Assembly: GCF_023115355.1 (NCBI RefSeq)
Contig: NZ_CP096021.1
Span: 186,001-250,000, forward strand
Source of the DNA: Halocatena salina
Lineage (GTDB): Archaea > Halobacteriota > Halobacteria > Halobacteriales > Haloarculaceae
Length of the DNA: 64,000 nt
Direction of reading: 5' to 3'
Shown: positions 10,082 to 18,576 of the stretch, piece by piece
Layout of the letters: each line of letters opens with the position of its first letter
How positions within the stretch are numbered: the stretch's first letter is position 1
The notes under the pieces: generated by a model
Database searches by the model: none
Told to the model about the DNA's origin: nothing
The model's input: only the letters and a program-made list of their open reading frames with translations
Position numbers and translations under genes: made by a program

Positions 10082-10518
10082 TTTACGTACGTACCTCCAT
10101 GGAGTCGGCAGTGCTCGATTCCAGTTGCGTCTTCTGACAGGGAGAGCGAGGGTAAAAACTTGTGTGTGGCTCACTCGAAGGGGATACCATTGGAGGAGTA
10201 CATTGTGGATCGCGGCGAAGGCTGTGAGTCAGCTATCGGCTGATTCGAACGAACAGTAGTGGAAGAATCGGTGTCTGAAGAGCATGGTTCGGTATTTCAG
10301 CAGACAACACTACGCTTCGATAAGTGACTGCTCTCTCTGCCATAAACAGCGACGTGCGAATGCTCAATCATATTCCTCACGCGAGAGGAACATCCTCCAC
10401 TCACTCGAATCTAGTACTTTGGGTACTAGTCGGGAGTCCAACCCTCAACCAATATAAAGAGGTTCTATATTCCTCAGTTATGATTATGCACACAACTCAG
10501 TAATTGTGATTGAGTGTC
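10082..10518. other. Intergenic, 437 bp, with a probable promoter for the downstream regulator-like gene
   Basis: A TATA-like stretch (AATATAAAG, near 10450) lies about 60 bp before the ATG at 10519. It is preceded by the repeat-like sequence GTACTTTGGGTACTAGT near 10412-10428. I see no gene in the rest. Confidence 0.45.
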
Positions 10519-11745
10519 ATGGGAGCCACCACCTCGTTTCAGAAACTTACCCGGCTGATTCAGCAGTATGAATCAGACGGTGGATGCGTCAAACGTGTCG
10601 AAGCGGAGGCTACCGAGATGCAGACCGAGGCCGGGATGAACGTCACACTCGACGTTCCTGTGTCCCTGTGTTCGGTCGACGAATCGGAAACCACGACGGC
10701 GCCGACAGCAGCGACGATTACCGAGGATGGTGGTCTGCAGGTCGAATTCTCGTCCTCGGTCCTTCCGACATTAGACGACTACATCTCCGGAGACACGACG
10801 GTCAACACGGAGGCCGTTCGGATAGCTGATGACGGAACCGTCGTCACGACGTTCGCAGTTGTCTTCGGGACGGAGATGGAAGCGGGGCACGCCGACGCAG
10901 GATCCACGGATTCAGACTCGCAGGCACGTACGGTGGATAGAACCGACCAGGAGAACAGAACAACGGATAGTGCGTCGTACGAATCGACTCCCACTTCGGA
11001 GACTAGTGACAATGTGGCAGCCAAATCGAACGAAGTCGATCATCACGATCACGATCTCATCGCCGCTGGAACGGAAGACTCAGAGAACGACCAGACGGAA
11101 ATCGAGCGCAAACTCAAGGCTGCCCGAAACGAGAATCTCCAGCCGTACGACGACACGGAGTATCTCCAGTGTCTGTACGATTCCTTCGACACGTTCACCG
11201 AGATGACCGAGAACATCGAGATGGATGTCGCCTCGGAGACGGTGCGGCGATACATGACCGAAGCCGGAGTCCACAAACCGTCATCATACAATATTATTGA
11301 TGAGACTGATGAGGATGACGAAGAAGCGACCAACGTCGCATCAACGGATAGCCACGGTGGCTCAGACAAAACCGACGCTCAAACAGCCGCTAAGGGCGTA
11401 AATGACGATAATGGAACTGCAGGAGAATCGACAGCTGGAGAGGAATCCGACGTGGAGCCAGAGGACCCGATCGAGAGCGTCTTCAATAAACCGCTTGTCG
11501 CTGATGGCATCGGTCTGCCGGATGACATCGAAATCGAGGAGCTGGTGGACGCAATAGAGTCATCAATGACGGTACACCAGATGCAGCGCCAACTTGGACT
11601 CAGCCGAGAGCGGACGCAGAACGTACTAAGTGAACTGAACCTCCTCGATCTCGTCGTACGACGGATTGCACATGACCCAGACCGGGAAGTCTCACGCGTA
11701 GAAATCGCCGACCGGATTCGAAGTAGCGCGAGTAGCGCCTGCTGA
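10519..11745 (+). CDS. Acidic haloarchaeal protein with helix-turn-helix-like segments, putative regulator
   Basis: I do not recognise a named family. The 408-residue product (ATG at 10519; a TTG nine bases upstream is possible) has a folded N-terminal region of about 120 residues containing a beta-rich stretch. A long Asp/Glu/Ser/Thr linker follows. Next is a middle segment (YLQCLYDSFDTFTEMTENI, then ASETVRRYMTEAGVHKPSSY) that looks like an HTH recognition helix region. A second acidic linker leads to a C-terminal segment, TVHQMQRQLGLSRERTQNVL followed by LNLLDLVVRR, that again resembles a helix-turn-helix. Two putative DNA-binding units joined by disordered acidic linkers suggest a transcriptional regulator, possibly of the adjacent Rieske genes. 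No transmembrane segment is visible. Function is inference. Confidence 0.7.
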   Translation: MGATTSFQKLTRLIQQYESDGGCVKRVEAEATEMQTEAGMNVTLDVPVSLCSVDESETTTAPTAATITEDGGLQVEFSSSVLPTLDDYISGDTTVNTEAVRIADDGTVVTTFAVVFGTEMEAGHADAGSTDSDSQARTVDRTDQENRTTDSASYESTPTSETSDNVAAKSNEVDHHDHDLIAAGTEDSENDQTEIERKLKAARNENLQPYDDTEYLQCLYDSFDTFTEMTENIEMDVASETVRRYMTEAGVHKPSSYNIIDETDEDDEEATNVASTDSHGGSDKTDAQTAAKGVNDDNGTAGESTAGEESDVEPEDPIESVFNKPLVADGIGLPDDIEIEELVDAIESSMTVHQMQRQLGLSRERTQNVLSELNLLDLVVRRIAHDPDREVSRVEIADRIRSSASSAC

Positions 11746-12055
11746 CTGTGGTCAGCCCCTGTAACCGCTTCTTCACAGCGATATCGATGTGAACTTCTTT
11801 TAGTAGTACCCAATGGGGTTGTGTGCTCGCGCTGGGAAATCGGCTGGAAGAATGGTTTTCAGCCCCATGTGAGCCAGCGTGGTCACGAAATTTCTCTTGA
11901 CCACCCACAGCACGCCATCGTACTCACTTCTCTCGGATTCGTGTCCACGCGAGCTATCGCGGTTCAGCCGCTTACACGACTGAATCTTCACCGGTTTATA
12001 TTGATGTTCAGTATCACGGGTCAACTGTTTTTTATAACTGGTACCTAGGTAGTTT
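11746..12055. promoter_or_regulatory. Intergenic, 310 bp, promoter region of the first Rieske gene
   Basis: No gene is seen here. A TATA-like box (TTTATAAC, about 12030-12037) lies about 20-25 bp before the ATG at 12056, which is the spacing of a leaderless or nearly leaderless haloarchaeal transcript. The upstream part contains the end of the regulator-like gene and unremarkable sequence. Confidence 0.5.
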
Positions 12056-13189
12056 ATGACTCAGTGGGACGATTCCAAAGCGCAAGCAGTGAGTTCGGAC
12101 ATCACTGACGAATCAAACGCGTTGCCAGCGCGGTACTTCACCGGCCAGGACATCTTCGAGATGGAGAAAGAGACGGTGTTCGGTCAGTACTGGGTGTACG
12201 CCGGACACGCCAACTGCATCAAAGAGGCTGGCGAATACTTCACTCGGACTATCGGTGAGCGACAACTGATAATCGTTCGTGGTCACGATGGTAACATCAA
12301 AGCCTTCGACAACGTCTGTGCCCATCGCGGGTCGAAGATGGTCACGGACACACCAATGACCGACTCTGGCAACGCACGCCGAATCAAGTGCCCGTACCAC
12401 CTCTGGACCTACGATCTGGAGGGAGATCTCAAGAGTACGCCCAAGAGTTTCGAGGAGGCCAGCTTAAACCCAGACCTCGAGGACGAGGAGGTCCAGGAGT
12501 TCGATAGCAAGGAGAACGCCCTGAACGATGTGCACGTAGACAGCATCGGGCCGCTGATCTTCGTCAATCTGAGTGCCGATCCGATGTCACTCGACGAGCA
12601 GGCCGGCGTGATGAAAGACCGACTCGAGGCACTGCCACTCGGTGAGTACGAACACGCCAGTCGCATCGTCTCGGAGGTCGAGTGTAACTGGAAGGTCTTC
12701 AGCAGCAACTACTCCGAATGTGACCACTGTCAGGCCAACCACCAAGACTGGATCAAAGGAATCTCACTCAACGAGTCCGAACTCGAGGTCAACGACTACC
12801 ACTGGGTCCTTCACTACACCCACGACGAAGATGTCGACGATGAACTGCGTATCCACGACGAGCACGAAGCCCAGTTCCATTACTTCTGGCCGAACTTCAC
12901 GGTCAACATGTACGGAACCGCCGACGGCTACGGCACCTACATCATCGACCCGATCGATACCAACCGCTTCCAGCTCATTGCGGACTACTACTTCGAAGAT
13001 CCCGAGCTCTCGGAGGAAGAAGAGGCGTTCATCCGGACGAGCCGCCAACTCCAAGAAGAAGACTTTGAACTGGTCGAGCGACAGTGGGAAGGGCTCAAAA
13101 CCGGCGCACTCTCACAGGCCCAACTCGGGCCGAACGAGCACACGGTCCACAGGTTCCACCAACTCGCACAGCAAGCATACAACTCGTAA
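12056..13189 (+). CDS. Rieske-type non-haem iron oxygenase alpha subunit (glycine betaine / choline monooxygenase-like)
   Basis: This 377-residue protein has an intact Rieske domain with [2Fe-2S] ligands Cys88, His90, Cys112 and His115 (CAHRG and CPYHLW boxes). Its catalytic domain has probable mononuclear iron ligands His224 and His229 (SECDHCQANH), with Asp336 in EEDFELVERQWEGL as the likely third. Length and layout match GbcA/choline monooxygenase-type alpha subunits that oxidatively demethylate or hydroxylate quaternary ammonium compounds. The substrate is inferred from the neighbouring dimethylglycine dehydrogenase-like genes, not proven. A dedicated reductase (GbcB-like) is not in the window. 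It appears monocistronic, with its own TATA box. A near-identical but Rieske-less paralogue lies 800 bp downstream. Confidence 0.88.
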   Translation: MTQWDDSKAQAVSSDITDESNALPARYFTGQDIFEMEKETVFGQYWVYAGHANCIKEAGEYFTRTIGERQLIIVRGHDGNIKAFDNVCAHRGSKMVTDTPMTDSGNARRIKCPYHLWTYDLEGDLKSTPKSFEEASLNPDLEDEEVQEFDSKENALNDVHVDSIGPLIFVNLSADPMSLDEQAGVMKDRLEALPLGEYEHASRIVSEVECNWKVFSSNYSECDHCQANHQDWIKGISLNESELEVNDYHWVLHYTHDEDVDDELRIHDEHEAQFHYFWPNFTVNMYGTADGYGTYIIDPIDTNRFQLIADYYFEDPELSEEEEAFIRTSRQLQEEDFELVERQWEGLKTGALSQAQLGPNEHTVHRFHQLAQQAYNS

Positions 13190-13277
13190 ACAGTGCCTCG
13201 CATCCAGCGTCCATTCCCACGATAGGGAGGCCAAGAAGACGCTGGTGCCCACCACATAATCACAACATACCACCACC

Positions 13278-13637
13278 ATGAGTTCACAAGATCAAGAGCC
13301 GTACGTTGCTGCCTGCCCGAACTGTGACGTGACACGACAGACCGACGACCCAAACGAAGTCATCAACTTCTACCGGCGACATTACCGGGTCACCGGTCAC
13401 GACATCGAAATCGAGCACGCGGAGCCGGACCTCGACAACGCGGTCACGGCTAACGACCTCAAGGACGTTATCAGGGAACTTGAAGGCCAACACCGAAACG
13501 GCGTTCCAATGGGTGTTATCGCAGCGGTGATGAAAGAGCGCGGTCTGTCGGTGAAACAAACGCTGGACGAGATTCACGAACTACGAATGGGAGGCGGACT
13601 GTACGAGCCACAGGACGACCATCTAGCTGCATTCTGA
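13278..13637 (+). CDS. Small protein with N-terminal CxxC and MCM-type winged-helix-like C-terminus
   Basis: This 119-residue acidic protein starts at the ATG following CACCACC. The N-terminal half has a single AACPNCD (CxxC) motif, then FYRRHYRVTGHDIEIEH. The C-terminal half resembles the winged helix at the end of haloarchaeal MCM helicases: an IRELEGQH helix, then GVPMGVIAAVMKERGLS, then the closing GGGLYEPQDDHL, close to the usual GEVYEPxxDHLR ending. It may therefore be a DNA-binding regulator rather than an enzyme. It lies between the two Rieske paralogues on the same strand, 88 bp after the first. The MCM resemblance is from memory of the family and should be tested by profile search. 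Confidence 0.7.
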   Translation: MSSQDQEPYVAACPNCDVTRQTDDPNEVINFYRRHYRVTGHDIEIEHAEPDLDNAVTANDLKDVIRELEGQHRNGVPMGVIAAVMKERGLSVKQTLDEIHELRMGGGLYEPQDDHLAAF

Positions 13638-13984
13638 AGAGATACTGCCACTCCCTCAACGGTGTCAGTGACCAACCGCGAGTAGCATGCCCGTCACTCG
13701 ATCATCGCTGTTTTTCGAGTCTTCGCGCAACAACGTCTCGTCTACGTCGACCGATTCGATGGCGCGGACCAACCCTTCTTCCGGTACTTGCAGTCTTTGA
13801 GTTTCATGTTCGGGAGTCGCCGCTGATGGCCCAACTCCGGTTCGGCCTCATCGTGCGCTTCGACCCGCTCTGCTGAGACAGCGCCGAAATTAGTCGTTAG
13901 CGTGTGTGGGCCGATGGAGATCTTATAAAGATACTCTATATCACTGGTTAATTCTTTTTAGCAATTCGCTCAATCACCGAATGT
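13638..13984. other. Intergenic, 347 bp, no gene recognised; promoter of the second Rieske gene at its end
   Basis: No conserved frame is visible. AT-rich stretches at about 13920-13966 (CTTATAAAG, TCTATATC, TTTTTAG) precede the ATG at 13985 and are the likely promoter. The first 250 bp may be decayed coding sequence but I could not identify it. Confidence 0.4.
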
Positions 13985-14995
13985 ATGACTCAGTGGGATG
14001 CGTCCCAGACGAAAGCAGTGAGCTCAGATATCACGGAGAAATCGAATGCATTGCCAGCGCGGTACTTCACCGGCCAGGACATCTTCGAGATGGAGAAAGA
14101 GACGGTGTTCGGTCAGTACTGGGTGTACGCCGGACACGCCAACTGCATCAAAGAGGCTGGCGAATACTTCACTCGGACTATCGGTGGTCACGACCTGATC
14201 GTCGTCCGAGACGATGATGGGGGGATTAAGGCATTCAATAACTTCTCCCCGAATGATAACTCGGAGCTCGTGTCCGAAACGACGATGACCGACACAGAGA
14301 ATCTTGACACCACTGAACTCACTGAACTAGACGACGTACACGTAGACAGCATCGGGCCGCTGATCTTCGTCAATCTGAGTGCCGATCCGATGTCACTCGA
14401 TGAGCAGGCCGGCGTGATGAAAGACCGACTCAAGGCACTGCCACTCGGTGAGTACGAACACGCCAGTCGCATCGTCTCGGAGGTCGAGTGTAACTGGAAG
14501 GTCTTCAGCAGCAACTACTCCGAGTGTGACCACTGTCAGGCCAACCACCAAGACTGGATCAAAGGAATCTCGCTCAACGAGTCCGAACTCGAGGTCAACG
14601 ACTACCATTGGGTCCTTCACTACACCCACGCACAGGACGTCGACGATGAACTGCGTATCCACGACGAGCACGAAGCCCAGTTCCATTACTTCTGGCCGAA
14701 CTTCACGGTCAACATGTACGGAACCGCCGATGGCTACGGCACCTACATCATTGACCCGATCGATACCAACCGCTTCCAGCTCATTGCGGACTACTACTTC
14801 GAAGATCCCGAGCTCTCGGAGGAAGAAGAGGCGTTCATCCGGACGAGCCGCCAACTCCAAGAAGAGGACTTCGAACTGGTCGAGCGACAGTGGGAAGGGC
14901 TCAAAACCGGCGCACTCTCACAGGCCCAACTCGGACCGAACGAGCACACGGTCCACAGGTTCCACCAACTCGCACAGCAAGCGTACAACTCGTAA
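13985..14995 (+). CDS. Rieske oxygenase paralogue that has lost the Rieske [2Fe-2S] ligands
   Basis: This 336-residue open frame is nearly identical to the oxygenase at 12056-13189 in its first about 67 residues and in its whole catalytic domain. It keeps the probable iron ligands (equivalents His183, His188, Asp295). Between residues about 68 and 117 the Rieske core is rewritten: Cys88 becomes Ser, His90 becomes Asn, and the second Cys-His pair lies in a 41-residue deletion. It therefore cannot bind the cluster. The frame is intact and has its own AT-rich promoter. It could be a non-catalytic or partner subunit: Rieske oxygenases are trimers in which electrons cross from one subunit's Rieske cluster to the next subunit's iron. 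It could also be a recently disabled duplicate. The flanking identity suggests recent duplication or gene conversion. Confidence 0.85.
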   Translation: MTQWDASQTKAVSSDITEKSNALPARYFTGQDIFEMEKETVFGQYWVYAGHANCIKEAGEYFTRTIGGHDLIVVRDDDGGIKAFNNFSPNDNSELVSETTMTDTENLDTTELTELDDVHVDSIGPLIFVNLSADPMSLDEQAGVMKDRLKALPLGEYEHASRIVSEVECNWKVFSSNYSECDHCQANHQDWIKGISLNESELEVNDYHWVLHYTHAQDVDDELRIHDEHEAQFHYFWPNFTVNMYGTADGYGTYIIDPIDTNRFQLIADYYFEDPELSEEEEAFIRTSRQLQEEDFELVERQWEGLKTGALSQAQLGPNEHTVHRFHQLAQQAYNS

Positions 14996-15755
14996 ATCCT
15001 AGAGTGTGCTGCGCCTATAACACAGCTCCAACCGCTGTTTCTCCTTAGTGAGGTCGCTTTTCCTCGGTTGCTTTTTCGCGTTGTGAACGTGCGTTCCACA
15101 ATTTCCGGCTGGATTTCATGTCGTTACGGATCCGATACCAGTCAATAGAGAAGTCGCCAGGTCGGTGCGTGCCGCTTCCACCTATGGTTCCAACTGCATG
15201 TTCGAAAAGTACGTGGTCCCCTCGAAGGACGACGGGAGCTCAGTTAGTAACAGTTCGTCGGCCCGCAGGAGGAACCGATGATCCCGTTCTCGGCGACTGC
15301 GGCAATGAGTCGATCTTCATGTAGTTGATAGAGCAGGTGGCTGCTTCCCCGTTTCTTTCAATACGACTGGGTGTATTCGACCAACTCACGTTGGTTTTGC
15401 GGGACAGAGAGTCGTACCTGGATCTTTCGGAACTGATAGCTCAATCAGTGTCGACTGACTTGACTGCTCACAAAAACGAGTATCCTGGTGACGAGTTTGA
15501 CCACAGTGGTACTGTCGTTCGACATGTTGTGTGATTCGATAGGCGGCACTCACCCACCCGTTCGAATTTGGGATGCAGTAGGGGTGTGCAGTCCGTAATC
15601 GCCTTTTCAGTAGAAACATGAATACTAAAATATCCAATATTTTGAAAGCGTATTGTTGAATTTATCTATCACTTCGAAATATGAGTTCTTTTGAAAGCCA
15701 ACGAGACCCGGGATATAAATAGCGGCCATCCACAGAACTGAGTGGAGTACGAACA
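14996..15755. other. Intergenic, 760 bp, no supportable gene
   Basis: Several short frames on both strands have neither haloarchaeal amino acid bias nor a family match. On the minus strand, around 15270-15540, there are short readable pieces broken by stops, which suggests a decayed small gene. I could not name it. The last 45 bp are the promoter of the formaldehyde dehydrogenase gene. Confidence 0.4.
15714..15720 (+). promoter_or_regulatory. TATA box for the formaldehyde dehydrogenase gene
   Basis: TATAAAT lies 36 bp before the ATG at 15756, preceded by GC-rich ACCCGGGA, a plausible BRE. A short GGAG at 15743-15746 could act as a ribosome binding site. Confidence 0.55.
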
Positions 15756-16919
15756 ATGTCCATGAATGCAGTTGTCTACAAAGGCAAACAAGAGGTAGCT
15801 GTGGAAGAAGTCGAAACGCCCCAGATCGAACATCCAAACGATGTCGTCATCGATATCACGACGACATGTATCTGTGGATCCGATCTGCACATGTACGAGG
15901 GTCGGACGGCCGCGGAGCCAGGAATCGTATTCGGCCACGAGAACATGGGTACCGTAGAGGAGGTCGGCGAGGCCGTCAGCGACCTCGAAATCGGTGACCG
16001 CGTCGTCGCACCGTTCAACGTCGCCTGCGGTTTCTGTGAGAACTGTGAGAACGGATACACGGGCTTCTGTACGAACGTCAATCCCGGGTTTGCCGGTGGT
16101 GCCTACGGATACGTCGCTATGGGCCCATATCAGGGTGGGCAGGCTGAGAAACTCCGCATCCCGTACGCTGATTTCAACGCGCTCAAACTGCCGGACGGGC
16201 GGGAACACGAAGACTCGTTCGCACTGCTCGCGGATATCTTCCCGACAGGCTGGCACGGCACGGAACTCGCCAATCTCGAATCCGGTGACTCGGTCGCTAT
16301 CTACGGCGCTGGTCCGGTCGGTCTGATGGCTGCCTACAGCGCCAAGCTCAAGGGTGCTGCCGAGATTTATGTCGTCGATCGCGTCCCCAGCCGTCTCACA
16401 CTTGCCGAGGAACACTGTGACGCCACCCCGATCAACTTTGAGGAAGGTGACCCGGTTGAGCAGATCAAAGAGATTCACGGCAGCGGTGTCGACAAGGGTG
16501 TCGATGCAGTCGGTTACCAGGCAATCGATCCGGACAAGGAAGCTGACGACGCGTACGACCCTGCCCGCGAAAATCCAGCTGTCGTCATCAATAACCTCAT
16601 TCGGACAGTCCGGCCGACTGGTGAACTCGGCATACCCGGTCTCTACGTCCCTGACGACCCCGGTGCCCCCGACGAGATGGCCGCACAGGGCCGTCTCGGC
16701 ATCGATTTCGGTCTCCTCTTTGAGAAAGGCCAGGCCCTCGGCACTGGCCAATGTAACGTTAAGGAGTACAACCGCAAACTCCGCGATATGATAATCGAAG
16801 GTCGTGCCGACCCGAGTTGGGTTGTCTCCCACCGTGTCGACCTCGAAGACGCGCCCGGGATGTACGAAAAGTTCGACAACCGCGAAGCGGGCGTCACGAA
16901 GGTGCTACTGGAACCTTAA
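15756..16919 (+). CDS. Glutathione-independent, zinc-dependent formaldehyde dehydrogenase
   Basis: This 387-residue medium-chain alcohol dehydrogenase belongs to the Pseudomonas-type formaldehyde dehydrogenase/dismutase branch. Visible marks are the catalytic zinc region TTCICGSDLHMYEGR and GHENMG, the structural zinc cysteines CGFCENCENGYTGFC, the branch-typical NPGFAGGAYGYVAMGPYQGGQAE, the NAD-binding GAGPVGLMAAYSA and the late VKEYNRKLRDMI. It oxidises formaldehyde to formate using a tightly held NAD and needs no thiol cofactor. It fits between formaldehyde-releasing demethylases upstream and the formate dehydrogenase operon downstream. A second ATG two codons in is an alternative start. 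Relatives sometimes accept other aldehydes, so substrate is inferred from family and context. Confidence 0.92.
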   Translation: MSMNAVVYKGKQEVAVEEVETPQIEHPNDVVIDITTTCICGSDLHMYEGRTAAEPGIVFGHENMGTVEEVGEAVSDLEIGDRVVAPFNVACGFCENCENGYTGFCTNVNPGFAGGAYGYVAMGPYQGGQAEKLRIPYADFNALKLPDGREHEDSFALLADIFPTGWHGTELANLESGDSVAIYGAGPVGLMAAYSAKLKGAAEIYVVDRVPSRLTLAEEHCDATPINFEEGDPVEQIKEIHGSGVDKGVDAVGYQAIDPDKEADDAYDPARENPAVVINNLIRTVRPTGELGIPGLYVPDDPGAPDEMAAQGRLGIDFGLLFEKGQALGTGQCNVKEYNRKLRDMIIEGRADPSWVVSHRVDLEDAPGMYEKFDNREAGVTKVLLEP

Positions 16920-16987
16920 CGGCAGTCGAGTCTCGAAACTCAGTTTCAGCCGATACTCCTTTGCTGGTTAGCCGAGTATCGTTTTCT

Positions 16988-17149
16988 ATGTGCCAATACT
17001 GTAGTTACCGATACCACGACGGCTGGACCCAGTTGTTGGAGTACGACGAGGTTTACCAGACAGGCGTCAGTGGCGAATCGGAAGCCACCTATGGCTTCCA
17101 CGAATCGTGGGACAAACTCAGAGAAGAGGTTGGCTTCGGTGCGACCTGA
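16988..17149 (+). CDS. Small hypothetical protein with CxxC motif
   Basis: This 53-residue frame starts MCQYCSYRYHDGW and is acidic and aromatic-rich (YDEVYQTGVSGESEATYGFHESW), unlike the basic shadow frames nearby. A single CxxC suggests metal or redox chemistry, but no family is recognised. It ends one base before the convergent CobW-type gene and follows the formaldehyde dehydrogenase by 68 bp. Moderate belief that it is a real gene rests on composition only. Confidence 0.45.
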   Translation: MCQYCSYRYHDGWTQLLEYDEVYQTGVSGESEATYGFHESWDKLREEVGFGAT

Positions 17150-18271
17150 TCAGGTGGACTCGCGGGGAAACGGATCGTCAGAATACTCCTCCGCTCGTTC
17201 GTCCATTGTTATCAGGCATTCATCAAGTTCTTCGGTCAACGTGGCCTCATCGAGGTCGCGGCCGATGAACACGAGTCGCGTCTCTGGTTTCTCATCCCCC
17301 CACTGACCGATGGGACCTGCCTGCACCGATGGTCCTGCCTGACTGACGCCGAGAACCGTCTCGGGACGACTCGCGACCCACGCGAACCCCTTCGCACGAA
17401 CGACGTTCCCTTGCCAGACATCAAGCCAAGCGTCGAGTCGGTTCGGATGGAACGGACGGGCTCGACGATAGACGAAGGACTCGACGTTGTGAGCTGTCGC
17501 TGACGAGACGGTATCGTCGTGGGTATGGCTGTGGACGTGGTCCTCCTTGGCCCCATCGCCTGCGAGGGTCCGTTTCCAGCCCTGGTGGTATTTCGCCGCT
17601 TGGAAATTAAAGCGCCCCGTATCGAGAACCTGACTCGGATCGATCTCGCTGTAGGTCGTCCGATGGAGGCGAGCACGTGGCTGTAATTCTCGAATCGCGG
17701 CTTCGACGGCATTCAGCGCCTCATCGGGAACCATATCGCACTTGTTCAGCAACAGCACGTCACAGAACTCGACCTGTTCTACGAGTACCTCCGTTAATGG
17801 CCGTTCAGGATCGGGAGCAGCATCTGGAAGCGATTCCTCAGGGTCGAACGATTTCCAGAATCCGTAGGCATCGATGACCGAAACGGTGGTATCCAGTCGG
17901 AGTCGGTCTGGTAGACGGTCCCCGTCCGACTCCTCAGTCAATGCTCTCGCGATTGGGAGAGGTTCGCTGATTCCCGAGGCCTCGACGACGAGGTAGTCGA
18001 ACGAACGTTCCTCCGCCAACCGTGTCACCTCGGTCACCAGATCGTCTTGCAGCTGACAGCAGATGCACCCATTCGAGAGGTCGATAACGCTATCGTCCGT
18101 CTCAGACGCGAGTAACTCCGCGTCGACGTTCACTTCACCCATGTCGTTGACAAGGACGGCAATCTTTCTCCCACCCGGGTCGTCAAGGAGTCGATTGACT
18201 AATGTCGTTTTCCCTGCCCCAAGTGGGCCACTGATGACTGTGATCGGTATTTCCACCGTGGACGTATCCAT
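17150..18271 (-). CDS. CobW/COG0523-family GTP-dependent metallochaperone
   Basis: This 373-residue protein has Walker A SGPLGAGKTTLVNRLL, the diagnostic metal-binding GCICC (NGCICCQLQDD), the Walker B-like YLVVEASGISEP, and LLNKCD as the NKxD guanine motif. A His-rich linker (DHVHSHTHDD) precedes the C-terminal CobW domain (VYRRARPFHPNRLDAWL, AKGFAWVASR). COG0523 proteins move zinc, cobalt or other metals to client enzymes using GTP. The client is unknown; the adjacent zinc formaldehyde dehydrogenase is one candidate by position only. It is transcribed away from the formate dehydrogenase operon, so the 305-bp spacer beyond its start is a divergent promoter region. Confidence 0.92.
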   Translation of the reverse strand: MDTSTVEIPITVISGPLGAGKTTLVNRLLDDPGGRKIAVLVNDMGEVNVDAELLASETDDSVIDLSNGCICCQLQDDLVTEVTRLAEERSFDYLVVEASGISEPLPIARALTEESDGDRLPDRLRLDTTVSVIDAYGFWKSFDPEESLPDAAPDPERPLTEVLVEQVEFCDVLLLNKCDMVPDEALNAVEAAIRELQPRARLHRTTYSEIDPSQVLDTGRFNFQAAKYHQGWKRTLAGDGAKEDHVHSHTHDDTVSSATAHNVESFVYRRARPFHPNRLDAWLDVWQGNVVRAKGFAWVASRPETVLGVSQAGPSVQAGPIGQWGDEKPETRLVFIGRDLDEATLTEELDECLITMDERAEEYSDDPFPREST

Positions 18272-18576
18272 GATGTGTGATGCTTCGTGAGAAACAGTAA
18301 TGAATGCTGGGCTCAGTCCACTCGAAACGAGTACAGAAATGTAGAGACGGTCATTTCACGAATTCCTGTTTTTGAGAACTCGAGAAATGGATATATTGAC
18401 ATATTGTGCCCGACTCGATTGGACGAATGATAGTTCCCTTTACCCAGTTCCCCCGGCTCATTCCTCGAATACGAAGGCGGTCCCACCAAGCGCAACAGGT
18501 AATGTGACACACCGATACAATTTGGAAACCATTTTGCTACTCTGGAAAAATACATCACGTATGCAAGGTACGGAGG
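18272..18576. promoter_or_regulatory. Divergent promoter region, CobW gene (minus) / formate dehydrogenase operon (plus)
   Basis: No gene is seen. Immediately before the operon ATG (18577) is CGGAGGATG, a ribosome binding site (GGAGG, 18572-18576) touching the start codon. An AT-rich AAAAATACAT lies at 18546-18555. TATA-like ATGGATATATTGACAT occurs around 18387-18402. Confidence 0.45.

Noticed and set aside
15000-15750. A gene in the 750 bp before formaldehyde dehydrogenase
   Set aside because: Short frames on both strands are interrupted and lack acidic composition or motifs; treated as intergenic.
15669-16832. 387-codon minus-strand open frame opposite formaldehyde dehydrogenase
   Set aside because: Lies almost exactly over a conserved enzyme and has no recognisable domain; a codon-bias shadow.
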